64,000 bases of DNA from Rhodococcus triatomae (GTDB lineage Bacteria > Actinomycetota > Actinomycetes > Mycobacteriales > Mycobacteriaceae), in NCBI RefSeq assembly GCF_014217785.1, contig NZ_CP048814.1, forward strand, positions 1,488,001-1,552,000, written 5' to 3'. The notes under the pieces are model-generated. The model had not been told where the DNA came from, did not search any database, and saw only the letters and a program-made list of their open reading frames with translations. The position numbers and the translations under genes were made by a program. Positions 42,836 to 51,298 of this stretch are shown here, piece after piece. Numbering within the stretch: position 1 is the stretch's first letter; each line of letters begins with the position of its first letter.

Positions 42836-43474
42836 CTAGGTTGTCGAGATCGACGGGCTCGCGAGCCCGTCGAGAACGATGGCGAGATATTGCTTGGCGA
42901 CGGCGTCCGCGGTCAGCGATCCGCCCGGGCGGTACCAGCGGACCGCCACCCAGACCGTGTCCCGCAGGAATCGGAAGACGAGCTCGACGTCGAGGTCCGC
43001 CCGGAAACCCCCGTCCCGGACACCCGATTCGAGGACACCGACCCACAGCGTGCGGAACTCGGTGTTGTAGTCCCGCAGGTACGAGAATCTGTCGTTGTCG
43101 ATGAGGTGCTTGACCTCGTCCTGGTAGATCGCGACGGCCGCGTGCGAGGCGTCGATCGCCTCGTAGGACGTCGTCACCAACGCCTCGAGGGTGGTCCGGC
43201 TGTCCCATCCGGCCGACACGATCTCGCGGTACCGTGCGAAGAGGTCGTCGAGGAATCCCCGCAGGATCTCGTCGACGATCGTCTCCTTGGAGTCGAAATG
43301 GTGGTAAAGGCTTCCGGAGAGGATCCCGGCGGCGTCGGCGATGTCGCGCACGGTGGTGGCACGCACGCCGCGCTCGGCGAACAACGTCGCCGCGAGGTCG
43401 CGCAGTTCTGCTCGGCGACCACCCTTGGAGCTGTCGGTCCGGAGCCGGTCACCGTTGTCACGCGGAGGAGTCAT
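42836..43474 (-). CDS. kstR2: KstR2, TetR-family repressor of HIP degradation genes
   Basis: The 212-residue protein has the HTH ELRDLAATLFAERGVRATTVRDIADAAGILSGSLYHHFDSKETIV near residues 23-66 and a ligand domain with VYRFLRDTVW-like sequence (LVFRFLRDTVWVAVRWYRPGG), which is typical of KstR2. KstR2 responds to HIP-CoA and binds AnCAAGnnCTTGnT. A perfect copy of that motif lies 15 bp upstream of its start (43490-43503), so autoregulation is expected. The gene context (fadA6 downstream, ipdF and fadE30 upstream) is the mycobacterial arrangement. Confidence 0.94.
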   Translation of the reverse strand: MTPPRDNGDRLRTDSSKGGRRAELRDLAATLFAERGVRATTVRDIADAAGILSGSLYHHFDSKETIVDEILRGFLDDLFARYREIVSAGWDSRTTLEALVTTSYEAIDASHAAVAIYQDEVKHLIDNDRFSYLRDYNTEFRTLWVGVLESGVRDGGFRADLDVELVFRFLRDTVWVAVRWYRPGGSLTADAVAKQYLAIVLDGLASPSISTT

Positions 43475-43489
43475 GCCACCATCCTATCT

Positions 43490-43503
43490 ACCAAGCGCTT
43501 GCT
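43490..43503. promoter_or_regulatory. KstR2 operator (kstR2 promoter)
   Basis: ACCAAGCGCTTGCT matches AnCAAGnnCTTGnT exactly and fills the centre of the 38-bp gap between the ipdF stop and the kstR2 start. Confidence 0.9.
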
Positions 43504-43512
43504 TTCTGCAGG

Positions 43513-44316
43513 TCAGGCCCGTTGCGAGGAGATCGACACCACCTCTCCGGTGAGGTAGGTGGAGTAGTCGCTGGCCAGCATCGCGATGGTCGCCGCGATC
43601 TCCCACACCTCCGCGGCGCGGCCGAACGCCTCCCGGGACGCGAGGCTGTCCAGCAACTCCTCGCTGGTCACCTTCGCGAGGAAAGCGTGCCGGGCGATGG
43701 ACGGCGCCACGGCGTTGATCCGGACGCCGTACTCGGCGGCCTCGATCGCGCTGCACCGGGTCAGTGCCATCACGCCCGCCTTGGCAGCGGCGTAGTGAGC
43801 CTGCGAATGCTGCGCCCGCCAGCCCAGGACGGAGGCGTTGTTGACGATCACGCCGCCGTGCGGCGCCTCGCGGAAATAGCGCAGCGCGGCCCGGGTCGCA
43901 CGGAACGTCCCGTTCAAGGTGATGTCGAGGACGCGATCCCACTCCTCGTCGGTCATGTCGACGAGCGGGGTCTCGCCACCCAGGCCGGCATTGTTCACCA
44001 GGACGTCGATCCGGCCGAGTGCGGCCGCCGCCCCGGAGACCAGTTCGTCCACCTGCTCGGTGCTGGAGACGTCGCACACGATTGCCTCCACCTTCGCGTT
44101 CGGGAACTCGGCGGCGAGCTTCTCCCTGGTCTCGCCGAGCCGACGCTCGTGCCAGTCCGAGACCAGGACGTCGGCGCCCTCGAGCAGCGCCCGACGGGCG
44201 GAGGCGAAACCGATACCGGTGCCGGCCGCGGCCGTGACGACGACCTTTCTGCCGGCGAGCAGGCCGTGCCCCTCGGGCTCGGTGGGTGGAACGGACAGGG
44301 GAGACGATTGCGTCAC
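43513..44316 (-). CDS. ipdF: IpdF, SDR of HIP degradation
   Basis: The GTG at 44316 overlaps the fadE30 stop (GTGA), giving 267 residues. Classical SDR motifs are TAAAGTGIGFASARRALLEG (a modified glycine loop), VNNAGLGG, catalytic serine in VNNASVLGW and YAAAK. M. tuberculosis Rv3559c (IpdF) has the same location beside fadE30 and kstR2 and oxidises a 5-hydroxy group on the HIP-derived acid or CoA ester. The gene ends 10 bp from the KstR2 box that controls kstR2, so little space is left for a terminator, and read-through into kstR2 is possible. Confidence 0.92.
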   Translation of the reverse strand: MTQSSPLSVPPTEPEGHGLLAGRKVVVTAAAGTGIGFASARRALLEGADVLVSDWHERRLGETREKLAAEFPNAKVEAIVCDVSSTEQVDELVSGAAAALGRIDVLVNNAGLGGETPLVDMTDEEWDRVLDITLNGTFRATRAALRYFREAPHGGVIVNNASVLGWRAQHSQAHYAAAKAGVMALTRCSAIEAAEYGVRINAVAPSIARHAFLAKVTSEELLDSLASREAFGRAAEVWEIAATIAMLASDYSTYLTGEVVSISSQRA

Positions 44317-45545
44317 GGTCGTGCCTCTCGCGGAAGTCCGAGCACGCGCTCGGAGATGATGTTGCGCTGGATCTCGTCGGATCCGCCGTAGATGGTGTCG
44401 GCGCGGGTGAACAGGAACAGCCGCTGCCATTCGTCGAGTTCGAGATGCTCCGGGTCGCGCACGTCGCCGGGTATTCCGGCCGAGTCCGCCACGGGCGCGA
44501 CGAGCCCCGCGGCACCGCGCACGTCCATCGCCAGGGCTCCGAGGTCTCGGTGCCAGTTGGCCCACAACAGTTTCGCGACCGAGGCCTCGCCTCCGGAGGT
44601 ACCGGCATCGACGGCGTCGAGGGTGCGCATCGCGTGAGCGCGGATCACCCGCAGGCCGACGTATGCGCGGGCGATGCGCTCGCGGATCGCCGGATCGCGA
44701 TGCGCTCCGTTGGCCCGCGCCAGATCCACGATGCCGCGCAGTTCTCGGGCGAAGCCGATCTGCTGACCCAACGTGGACACGCCGCGCTCGAAGGTGAGCA
44801 GCCCCATCGCCACCTTCCAGCCCTCCCCGGGCTCGCCGACCACGAGATCCGCGTCGGTGACCGCATCGTCGAAGAACACCTCGTTGAACTCCGACGTCCC
44901 GGTGAGCTGCTGAATCGGCCTGACGGTGACACCCGGCTGGTCCAGCGGGACGAGCAGGAAGCTCAGGCCTTGGTGGCGGGTCGATCCCGGTTCGGTGCGG
45001 CACAGGACGAACGCCCACTGGGCGACGTGGGCGAGCGAGGTCCAGATCTTCTGGCCGTTGATCACCCACTTGCCGTCCGCGAGCCGCGCCGTGGTCGCCA
45101 CCCCGGCGAGATCGGAACCGGCGCCGGGTTCGGAGTAGCCCTGCGCCCACAGCTCGGTGACATTGCGGATGCCCGGGAGGAAGCGGCGCTTCTGTTCCTC
45201 GGTGCCGAACGCGATGAGGGTGGGCCCGAGCAACTCCTCGCCGACATGGCTGACCCGCGCCGGCGCGTTCGCCTTCGCGTACTCCTCGTGGAACGCCACG
45301 TGCTGGCCCATCCCCACGCCGCGGCCGCCGTGCTCGGCCGGCCACCCGAGGCAGGTCCACCCCGCAGCGGCGAGGTGCCGGTCCCACGCCAGCCGCTCCT
45401 CGAAGAACTCGTGCTCGCTGCCCGGCCCGCCGGTGCCCTTCAACTTTCCGAACTCACCCGTGAGGTTCTCGGCCAACCACTGCCTGACCTCGGCGGCGAA
45501 ACTCTCGTCCGCAACCTGTCCGTCTCGGCTCTCGCTCTCGTCCAC
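44313..45545 (-). CDS. fadE30: FadE30, acyl-CoA dehydrogenase of HIP degradation
   Basis: The GTG at 45545 begins a 410-residue acyl-CoA dehydrogenase. Landmarks are LGWPAEHGGRGVGMGQHVAF, AQGYSEPGAGSDLAGV (FAD/substrate segment), WVINGQKIWTS and a C-terminal YGGSDEIQRNIISERVLGLPRE. FadE30 (Rv3560c) dehydrogenates the propionyl side chain of 5-OH-HIP-CoA. The gene is divergent from fadD3 with a perfect KstR2 box in the 48-bp gap, the same pattern as in mycobacteria. A much longer open frame extends upstream but runs antisense through fadD3. Confidence 0.93.
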   Translation of the reverse strand: MDESESRDGQVADESFAAEVRQWLAENLTGEFGKLKGTGGPGSEHEFFEERLAWDRHLAAAGWTCLGWPAEHGGRGVGMGQHVAFHEEYAKANAPARVSHVGEELLGPTLIAFGTEEQKRRFLPGIRNVTELWAQGYSEPGAGSDLAGVATTARLADGKWVINGQKIWTSLAHVAQWAFVLCRTEPGSTRHQGLSFLLVPLDQPGVTVRPIQQLTGTSEFNEVFFDDAVTDADLVVGEPGEGWKVAMGLLTFERGVSTLGQQIGFARELRGIVDLARANGAHRDPAIRERIARAYVGLRVIRAHAMRTLDAVDAGTSGGEASVAKLLWANWHRDLGALAMDVRGAAGLVAPVADSAGIPGDVRDPEHLELDEWQRLFLFTRADTIYGGSDEIQRNIISERVLGLPREARP

Positions 45546-45561
45546 GTTTGTAAGATAACCT

Positions 45562-45575
45562 ACCAAGCACTTGCT
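45562..45575. promoter_or_regulatory. KstR2 operator (fadE30/fadD3 divergent promoter)
   Basis: ACCAAGCACTTGCT matches AnCAAGnnCTTGnT exactly. It is 17 bp from the fadE30 start and 18 bp from the fadD3 start, so one bound dimer could shut both promoters. Confidence 0.92.
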
Positions 45576-45593
45576 AGGTAGGTAGGGAGTGAA

Positions 45594-47141
45594 GTGAGCG
45601 AGAAACCGAGAACCACACCCGCCGCACTCGTGCGCGCCGCACGGGAGTTTCCGGACGGGGACGCCATCGTGGACGACGGCGTCCGACTGACATTCGCACA
45701 GCTGCACGCGCGTGTCCGGGTTTTCGCGGGAGCGCTCGTCGCCCGCGGCGTACAGCCCGGTGACCGCGTCGCGATCTGGGCGCCGAACTCCGCCGAGTGG
45801 GTGATCGCGATGCTCGGAGTGCACTACGCGGGGGCGGTCGTCGTCCCGGTCAACACCCGGTACACCGGCGCCGAAGCCCTCGACATCATCGAACGCGTCG
45901 CGGCCCGGGCGCTGGTCGTCGTCGGCGCATTCCTCGGCACCGACCGCTACACCCGGCTGCGCGAGGCGGGCCCCCGGCTCGAGATCCCCACGGTCGTCCG
46001 GGTTCCCGGTGACGCCCGGGACGAGCCGACAGCCGGTGTGCTCGACCTGCCGGACTTCCTCGCGCTCGCCGACGACTCCACCCTCGCCGAGGCCGACGCC
46101 CGAGCGAGCGCGGTGGCACCGGACGACATCTGCGACATCCTGTTCACGTCCGGAACGACCGGGCGCAGCAAGGGAGTATTGACCGCACACCGGCAGACCG
46201 TCGACATCGCCGACGCGTGGGCGGACTGCGCCGAGGTCGTCGCCGAGGACAACTACCTCCTCATCAATCCGTTCTTCCATTCGTTCGGGTACAAGGCCGG
46301 CATCGTGGTGTGCGTGTTGCGCGGCGCCACGATCGTGCCTATGGCGGTCTTCGACGTGCCCGCCCTGATGGCCGGGATCGCCGAGGAGAAGATCAGCGTG
46401 CTCGCCGGGGCCCCGACCATCTTCCAGTCCGTTCTCGACCACCCGGATCGCCCTCGCTTCGATCTCTCCAGCCTGCGCGTGGCGATCACCGGAGCCGCCG
46501 CGGTGCCGGTACGCCTCGTCGAGCGGATGCAGTCCGAACTCGGGTTCGACGCCGTCATCACGGCCTACGGCCAGACCGAGGCAGTGGTGATCACCATGTG
46601 CCGCACGGACGACGACCCGGTAACCGTGTCGACCTCGTCGGGCCGTGCCACCGCGGGATTCGAGGTCCGGATCGGCGAGCACGACGAGATCCTGGCGCGC
46701 GGGCCGAACATGATGCTCGGCTACCTCGACGACCCGGAGGCCACCGCCGAGGCGATCGATGCCGACGGCTGGTTGCACACCGGTGACATCGGCACCCTCG
46801 ACGAACGCGGCTATCTCGACATCACCGACCGACTGAAGGACATGTACATCTCCGGCGGATTCAACGTCTACCCCGCCGAGATCGAGAACGAACTCGCCCG
46901 GCTCGACGCCGTCGCCGAATCCGCCGTCATCGGTGTTCCGGACGAACGCATGGGCGAGTTGGGTCGCGCCTACATCGTGCTCAAACCCGGCCACACCGCG
47001 GGCGAGGACGAGGTCATCGCCTTCTGCCGGGAGCGGCTGGCCAACTTCAAGGTGCCGCGCTCGGTGCGGTTCGTCGAATCGCTTCCCCGGAACCCTTCCG
47101 GAAAAGTTCTGAAAAACGTTTTGCGTGAGGAGAAGTCGTGA
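45594..47141 (+). CDS. fadD3: FadD3, HIP-CoA synthetase
   Basis: The GTG at 45594 gives 515 residues. It is an ANL-family acyl-CoA ligase with AMP-binding P-loop TSGTTGRSKG near residues 184-193, YGQTEAVVITMC, TGDIGTLDERGYLDITDRLKDM hinge region and the C-terminal catalytic lysine in RNPSGKVLKN. FadD3 (Rv3561) attaches CoA to the propionate of HIP, the committed step of ring C/D catabolism, and makes the KstR2 effector. It begins an operon of five genes with overlapping stops and starts, controlled by the KstR2 box at 45562. Confidence 0.94.
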   Translation: MSEKPRTTPAALVRAAREFPDGDAIVDDGVRLTFAQLHARVRVFAGALVARGVQPGDRVAIWAPNSAEWVIAMLGVHYAGAVVVPVNTRYTGAEALDIIERVAARALVVVGAFLGTDRYTRLREAGPRLEIPTVVRVPGDARDEPTAGVLDLPDFLALADDSTLAEADARASAVAPDDICDILFTSGTTGRSKGVLTAHRQTVDIADAWADCAEVVAEDNYLLINPFFHSFGYKAGIVVCVLRGATIVPMAVFDVPALMAGIAEEKISVLAGAPTIFQSVLDHPDRPRFDLSSLRVAITGAAAVPVRLVERMQSELGFDAVITAYGQTEAVVITMCRTDDDPVTVSTSSGRATAGFEVRIGEHDEILARGPNMMLGYLDDPEATAEAIDADGWLHTGDIGTLDERGYLDITDRLKDMYISGGFNVYPAEIENELARLDAVAESAVIGVPDERMGELGRAYIVLKPGHTAGEDEVIAFCRERLANFKVPRSVRFVESLPRNPSGKVLKNVLREEKS

Positions 47142-48007
47142 CCATCCCCTACGAACCCGACGTCGTCACCTACGAGGTGCGCGACCACGTCGCCGTCGTG
47201 ACACTCAACCGCCCCGACTACCGCAACGCGCAGAACTCGGTGATGACCTACGCGCTCGATGCGGCATTCGAGCGAGCGGTCGAGGACGACGACGTCAAGG
47301 TGATCGTCCTCGCCGGCAACGGCAAGCACTTCAGCGCCGGGCACGACATCGGTACTCCCGGCCGGGATCATCACGTGCACTACGACAACAAGGCCGTGAT
47401 GTGGTGGGACCATGTCGACAAGCCCGGCGGGGACCAGCGGTTCGCCCGCGAGATGGAGGTCTACCTGGGTATGTGCCGCCGATGGCGGGAGATCCCCAAG
47501 CCGACCGTCGCGATGGTGCACGGAGCGTGTATCGCCGGCGGACTCATGCTCGCGTGGGTCTGCGACATGATCGTCGCCTCCGACGACGCGTTCTTCTCCG
47601 ATCCGGTCGTACGTATGGGCATCCCCGGCGTCGAGTACTTCGCGCATCCCTGGATGCTGGGACCGCGTTTCGCCAAGGAAATCCTGCTCACCGGTGACCG
47701 TTTCACCGCACAGCGTGCCTACGAGGTGGGCATGGTCAACCGGGTGGTGCCGCGCGACGAGCTCGAATCCGAGACCTTCGCGATCGCCGGCCGTATCGCA
47801 CAGATGCCCAGACTCGGCCTGGCCCTGACGAAGAAGGCCGTCAACCAGTGCGAGGACCAGATGGGGATGCGAAACGGGATGGACTCGGTGTTCGGTCTGC
47901 ACCATTTCGCCCACGCCCACAACGCCGAGGTCGACACCGACCCGCTCGGCGGACAGGACGCGAAGTCCATGGCGGCCGGCGCACGCACGCAGGAAGGCGA
48001 CAGATAA
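47138..48007 (+). CDS. Crotonase-family protein lacking both hydratase glutamates
   Basis: The GTG at 47138 overlaps the fadD3 stop (GTGA), and 289 residues follow. Crotonase signatures are present (VVTLNRPDYRNAQNSVM, VLAGNGKHFSAGHDIG, MVHGACIAGGLMLAWVCDMIVAS), but at the positions of the two catalytic glutamates of enoyl-CoA hydratase there are methionine (GGLMLA) and valine (DPVVRMG). There is also an insertion with DHHVHYDNKAVMWWDHVDK. It therefore probably performs a different crotonase reaction, such as isomerisation or C-C hydrolysis. In M. tuberculosis fadE31 follows fadD3 directly, so this gene is extra to that layout. Confidence 0.85.
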   Translation: MTIPYEPDVVTYEVRDHVAVVTLNRPDYRNAQNSVMTYALDAAFERAVEDDDVKVIVLAGNGKHFSAGHDIGTPGRDHHVHYDNKAVMWWDHVDKPGGDQRFAREMEVYLGMCRRWREIPKPTVAMVHGACIAGGLMLAWVCDMIVASDDAFFSDPVVRMGIPGVEYFAHPWMLGPRFAKEILLTGDRFTAQRAYEVGMVNRVVPRDELESETFAIAGRIAQMPRLGLALTKKAVNQCEDQMGMRNGMDSVFGLHHFAHAHNAEVDTDPLGGQDAKSMAAGARTQEGDR

Positions 48008-49165
48008 GTGGACCTCGAATTCGACGACGCGACCCTCGCCTTCCGCGACGAGGTGCGTACGTTCCTCGCCGAACACGTCCCCACCACACCCCTGCCCTCG
48101 ATGGACACCGCGGAGGGTTTCGAAGCCCACCGCGGCTGGGAACGGACGCTCGCCGACGCCCGGCTGTCCGTGGTGTCCTGGCCCGCCGAGCTCGGTGGCC
48201 GCGACGCGAACCTGTTGCAGTGGGTCGTGTTCGAGGAGGAGTACTACCGTGCCGGGGCTCCAGGCCGGGTGAGCCAGAACGGCATCTTCCTGCTCGCACC
48301 CACCCTGTTCGAACACGCACACCCGGAACAGTTGGCCCGGATCCTGCCGCGGATGGCCCGTGCCGACGACATCTGGGCCCAGGCGTGGTCCGAACCCGAG
48401 TCCGGCAGTGACCTCGCGAGCCTGCGCGCCACCGCCACCCGCGTCGACGGCGGCTGGCTGCTCAACGGCCAGAAGACGTGGAGCTCGCGAGCGAGCTTCG
48501 CGGACTGGGGTTTCGGCCTGTTCCGGTCGGACCCCGAGGCAGCGCGCCACAAGGGCATCACCTACTTCATGTTCGACCTGCGGTCCGAAGGGGTCACCGT
48601 CCGTCCCATCGACCAACTCGACGGCGAGCCCGGGTTCGCCGAGATCTTCCTCGAGAACGTCTTCGTCCCCGACGACCCGGATTCCCCCGGAGAGTCCGGC
48701 GTGATCGGCACCGTGAACGAGGGCTGGCGGGTCGCGATGAGCACCGCGAGCAACGAGCGCGGGCTGTCGCTGCGCAGCCCCGGACGATTCCTCGCCACCG
48801 TGGACAGACTGGTCGACCTGTACCGATCCGCCGGCAGCAGGGACGCCGAGAGCGGACGTCGCGTCGCCGATGCCTGGATCGGGGCGCGCGCCTACCAGCT
48901 CAGTACCTTCGGCACCGTCACCCGCCTCGCGGACGGCGGGCAGCTGGGTGCCGAATCCTCGATCAACAAGGTCTTCTGGTCCGAGTGGGACATCGCCACC
49001 CACGAGACGGCGCTCGAACTGCTCGGGCCCGAGGCCGAACTCGCCGGCGGATGGATGGACGGATACCTGTTCTCGCTGTCCGGTCCGATCTACGCCGGTA
49101 CCAACGAGATCCAGAAGAACGTGATCGCCGAGCGCCTGCTCGGCCTACCGAAGGCGGACCGATGA
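48008..49165 (+). CDS. fadE31: FadE31, acyl-CoA dehydrogenase subunit
   Basis: The GTG at 48008 follows the crotonase stop with no gap. The 385-residue protein has WPAELGGRDANLLQWVVFEEEY, AQAWSEPESGSDLASL, WLLNGQKTWSS and the C-terminal YAGTNEIQKNVIAERLLGLPK. This is the larger, catalytic-type subunit. In M. tuberculosis FadE31 forms heterotetramers with FadE32 or FadE33 to dehydrogenate ring-opened HIP-CoA derivatives. The three genes are encoded here in the same order with 4-bp overlaps, which fits coupled synthesis of complex partners. Confidence 0.92.
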   Translation: MDLEFDDATLAFRDEVRTFLAEHVPTTPLPSMDTAEGFEAHRGWERTLADARLSVVSWPAELGGRDANLLQWVVFEEEYYRAGAPGRVSQNGIFLLAPTLFEHAHPEQLARILPRMARADDIWAQAWSEPESGSDLASLRATATRVDGGWLLNGQKTWSSRASFADWGFGLFRSDPEAARHKGITYFMFDLRSEGVTVRPIDQLDGEPGFAEIFLENVFVPDDPDSPGESGVIGTVNEGWRVAMSTASNERGLSLRSPGRFLATVDRLVDLYRSAGSRDAESGRRVADAWIGARAYQLSTFGTVTRLADGGQLGAESSINKVFWSEWDIATHETALELLGPEAELAGGWMDGYLFSLSGPIYAGTNEIQKNVIAERLLGLPKADR

Positions 49166-50127
49166 GATTCACCCTCGACTCCTCCCACCAGGACTTCGCG
49201 TCCAGCATCGACGCGCTGCTCACCAAGGCGGACATGCCGGCGGTGATTCGGGCGTGGAACTCCGGCGACACCGCACCGGGACTCGAGGTCTGGCACCGGC
49301 TCGCGGAGACCGGGGTCAACGGTCTCCTCGTTCCGGAGGAGCACGACGGGCTGGGCGCCGACGCGATCGATCTCGTCGTCGCGGTGGAACAGCTGGGCCG
49401 CCACGCCGTCCCCGGTCCGGTGGCCGAAACCCTCGCCGTGGCACCTGCACTGCTCACGGCGGTCGCCCCGGAACGGTTGTCCACGGCGGCATCCGGATCA
49501 CTCACGACGGTGGCCGCTCCCCCGGAGGTGCCCTACGCGCTCGACGCGGACGTGGCCGACCTCGTCCTGCTCCTGGACGGGGACACGGTCGGTGTCGCGA
49601 CCGCGGGATCTGCGAGGTCCTCGGTGGACCAGGCGCGTCGCCTCCATCCCGTGACGGCCGCCGAGACGCTCGGCCGGGCCGACGCCGCCGCGGCCTTCGA
49701 TCTGGGCGCCCTCGCCACCGCAGCCCAGCTGCAGGGCCTCGGCCAGGCGATGCTGGAGACGTCCACCGAATACGTGCAACAGCGCAAGCAGTTCGGCCGG
49801 GCAATCGGCCAGTTCCAGGCGATCAAGCATCATCTCGCCGAAGTTGCTGTCGCGCTGGAGATGTCCCGACCGCTGCTGCACGGTGCCGCACTCGCCGTCC
49901 GGGACGGCTCGTCCGACGCCGGGCGCGACGTGTCGGCGGCCAAGGTGGCCTGCGGCGACGCCGCCTACCGCGCCGGTCGGATCGCACTGCAGGTGCACGG
50001 AGCCGTCGGGTACACCCAGGAACACGACCTGTCGCTGTGGCTGACGAAGGTACGCGCCCTCGTCACCTCGTGGGGCACGCCGTCGTGGCACCGCGACCGT
50101 GTGCTGGACGCGGTGGTGGCCTCGTGA
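49162..50127 (+). CDS. fadE32: FadE32, acyl-CoA dehydrogenase subunit
   Basis: The ATG at 49162 overlaps the fadE31 stop (ATGA) and gives 321 residues, shorter than a normal acyl-CoA dehydrogenase. The N-terminal domain is helical (LLTKADMPAVIRAW); the middle beta domain is reduced; the C-terminal helical domain has STEYVQQRKQFGRAIGQFQAIKHHLAEVAVALE and LQVHGAVGYTQEHDLSLWL. This is the pattern of subunits that complete an FadE heterotetramer and carry part of the FAD site. By order and length it is the homologue of Rv3563. Confidence 0.9.
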   Translation: MRFTLDSSHQDFASSIDALLTKADMPAVIRAWNSGDTAPGLEVWHRLAETGVNGLLVPEEHDGLGADAIDLVVAVEQLGRHAVPGPVAETLAVAPALLTAVAPERLSTAASGSLTTVAAPPEVPYALDADVADLVLLLDGDTVGVATAGSARSSVDQARRLHPVTAAETLGRADAAAAFDLGALATAAQLQGLGQAMLETSTEYVQQRKQFGRAIGQFQAIKHHLAEVAVALEMSRPLLHGAALAVRDGSSDAGRDVSAAKVACGDAAYRAGRIALQVHGAVGYTQEHDLSLWLTKVRALVTSWGTPSWHRDRVLDAVVAS

Positions 50128-51188
50128 ACACCGACACTCGATTCGAGACCGCCGAGCGAGCGGCGCTACGCGCCTCCGTACGAGATCTGCTGTCCAAGCA
50201 CTCCGACTCCGCGGCGGTGCGCCGAGCGATCACCGCCGAGGACGGGTACGACCACACACTGTGGACCCGGCTGGCCGAACAGATCGGTGTCGCGGCGCTG
50301 GCCGTGCCGGAGCGCTACGACGGCGTCGGTGCCGGACTGCTCGAGGTCCACGTCGTCCAGGAGGAACTCGGTCGCAGGCTCGCCCCGACACCGATGCTCG
50401 GCTCGGCCGTCCTCGGGGTGCAGACCCTGTTGCTGTCCGGCGACGAGGACGCCTGCACCCGGTTGCTTCCTGCCACCGCGGCGGGTGAATCCGTCCTCGC
50501 CGTCTGCTGGGCCGACGAGTCGGGATGGAGCGGCACCGGGGTACGCGCCGACGGCAACTCGCTCACCGGCACCGCGCACTATGTTCTCGGCGCCGACGTG
50601 GCGGACGTGCTACTGGTCCCGACTTCCGTCGGGCTGTTCGAGGTGGCTCCGGACTCTCCCGGCGTGGAGGTCGGCCGGGTACCGACGGTCGACCCGACCC
50701 GGTCACTGTCCACGGTCACGTTCTCGGGTGCCGAGGGACGGCGTCTCACCGCTCCCGACGATCTCGTGGACAGGCTGCGGTCGGTGGGGATGATCGCGTT
50801 GTCCGCCGAGCAGGTCGGCGCCGCTGCCGCGATACTCGAGCAGACGGTGGAGTACACGAAGTCCCGCAAGCAGTTCGGCCGCGCGATCGGCTCGTTCCAG
50901 GCGCTCAAACACCGGATGGCGGACATGTACGCCCTCGTGGAGACGGCCCGGTCGATGTCGTATGCCGCGGCGCACTCCCAGACGGCCGAGGACGCCCGGA
51001 TCGCGAAGGTGTACTGCTCCGAGGCGTTCGAGCAGGTCGCCGCCGACGCCGTCCAGTTGCACGGAGGTATTGCGATCACCTGGGAGCACGATGCGCAGCT
51101 GTACTTCAAGCGGGCGCACGGCAGTGCCCAGTTGTTCGGCCCGCCCCGCTCCTTCCTCCCGGACCTCGCCACCGCCGCCGGCCTGTAG
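50124..51188 (+). CDS. fadE33: FadE33, acyl-CoA dehydrogenase subunit
   Basis: The GTG at 50124 overlaps the fadE32 stop (GTGA) and gives 354 residues. Typical segments are LAVPERYDGVGAGLLEVHVVQEELG, VEYTKSRKQFGRAIGSFQALKHRMADMYALVE and VQLHGGIAITWEHDAQLYFKRAHG. It ends the fadD3 operon and corresponds to Rv3564. FadE31-FadE33 is one of the alternative heteromeric dehydrogenases of the HIP pathway. The dispersed repeat copy at 51222 follows its stop after 33 bp and may end transcription. Confidence 0.9.
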   Translation: MNTDTRFETAERAALRASVRDLLSKHSDSAAVRRAITAEDGYDHTLWTRLAEQIGVAALAVPERYDGVGAGLLEVHVVQEELGRRLAPTPMLGSAVLGVQTLLLSGDEDACTRLLPATAAGESVLAVCWADESGWSGTGVRADGNSLTGTAHYVLGADVADVLLVPTSVGLFEVAPDSPGVEVGRVPTVDPTRSLSTVTFSGAEGRRLTAPDDLVDRLRSVGMIALSAEQVGAAAAILEQTVEYTKSRKQFGRAIGSFQALKHRMADMYALVETARSMSYAAAHSQTAEDARIAKVYCSEAFEQVAADAVQLHGGIAITWEHDAQLYFKRAHGSAQLFGPPRSFLPDLATAAGL

Positions 51189-51221
51189 AAGGCCCCGACC
51201 CCGCCGCCTCCCTTTCCCCTT

Positions 51222-51273
51222 GGGTGAAGGGACCATTCGACCGGTCCAACGAGGCACAGGGCACTTTCACCCC
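51222..51273 (+). repeat. Dispersed palindromic repeat, copy 3
   Basis: Begins GGGTGAAGGGACCATTCGAC and ends GGCACTTTCACCCC. It lies between the convergent ends of fadE33 and the ECF sigma gene. It closely resembles copy 4 at 53003, with only a few base differences. Confidence 0.85.
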
Positions 51274-51298
51274 GGGGAAGGCGGCGGGAGAAGGTGCG

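Noticed and set aside
45546-46994. N-terminal extension of fadE30 to a 893-codon frame
   Set aside because: The extension is antisense to fadD3 and crosses the KstR2 operator; the GTG at 45545 gives the normal acyl-CoA dehydrogenase length.
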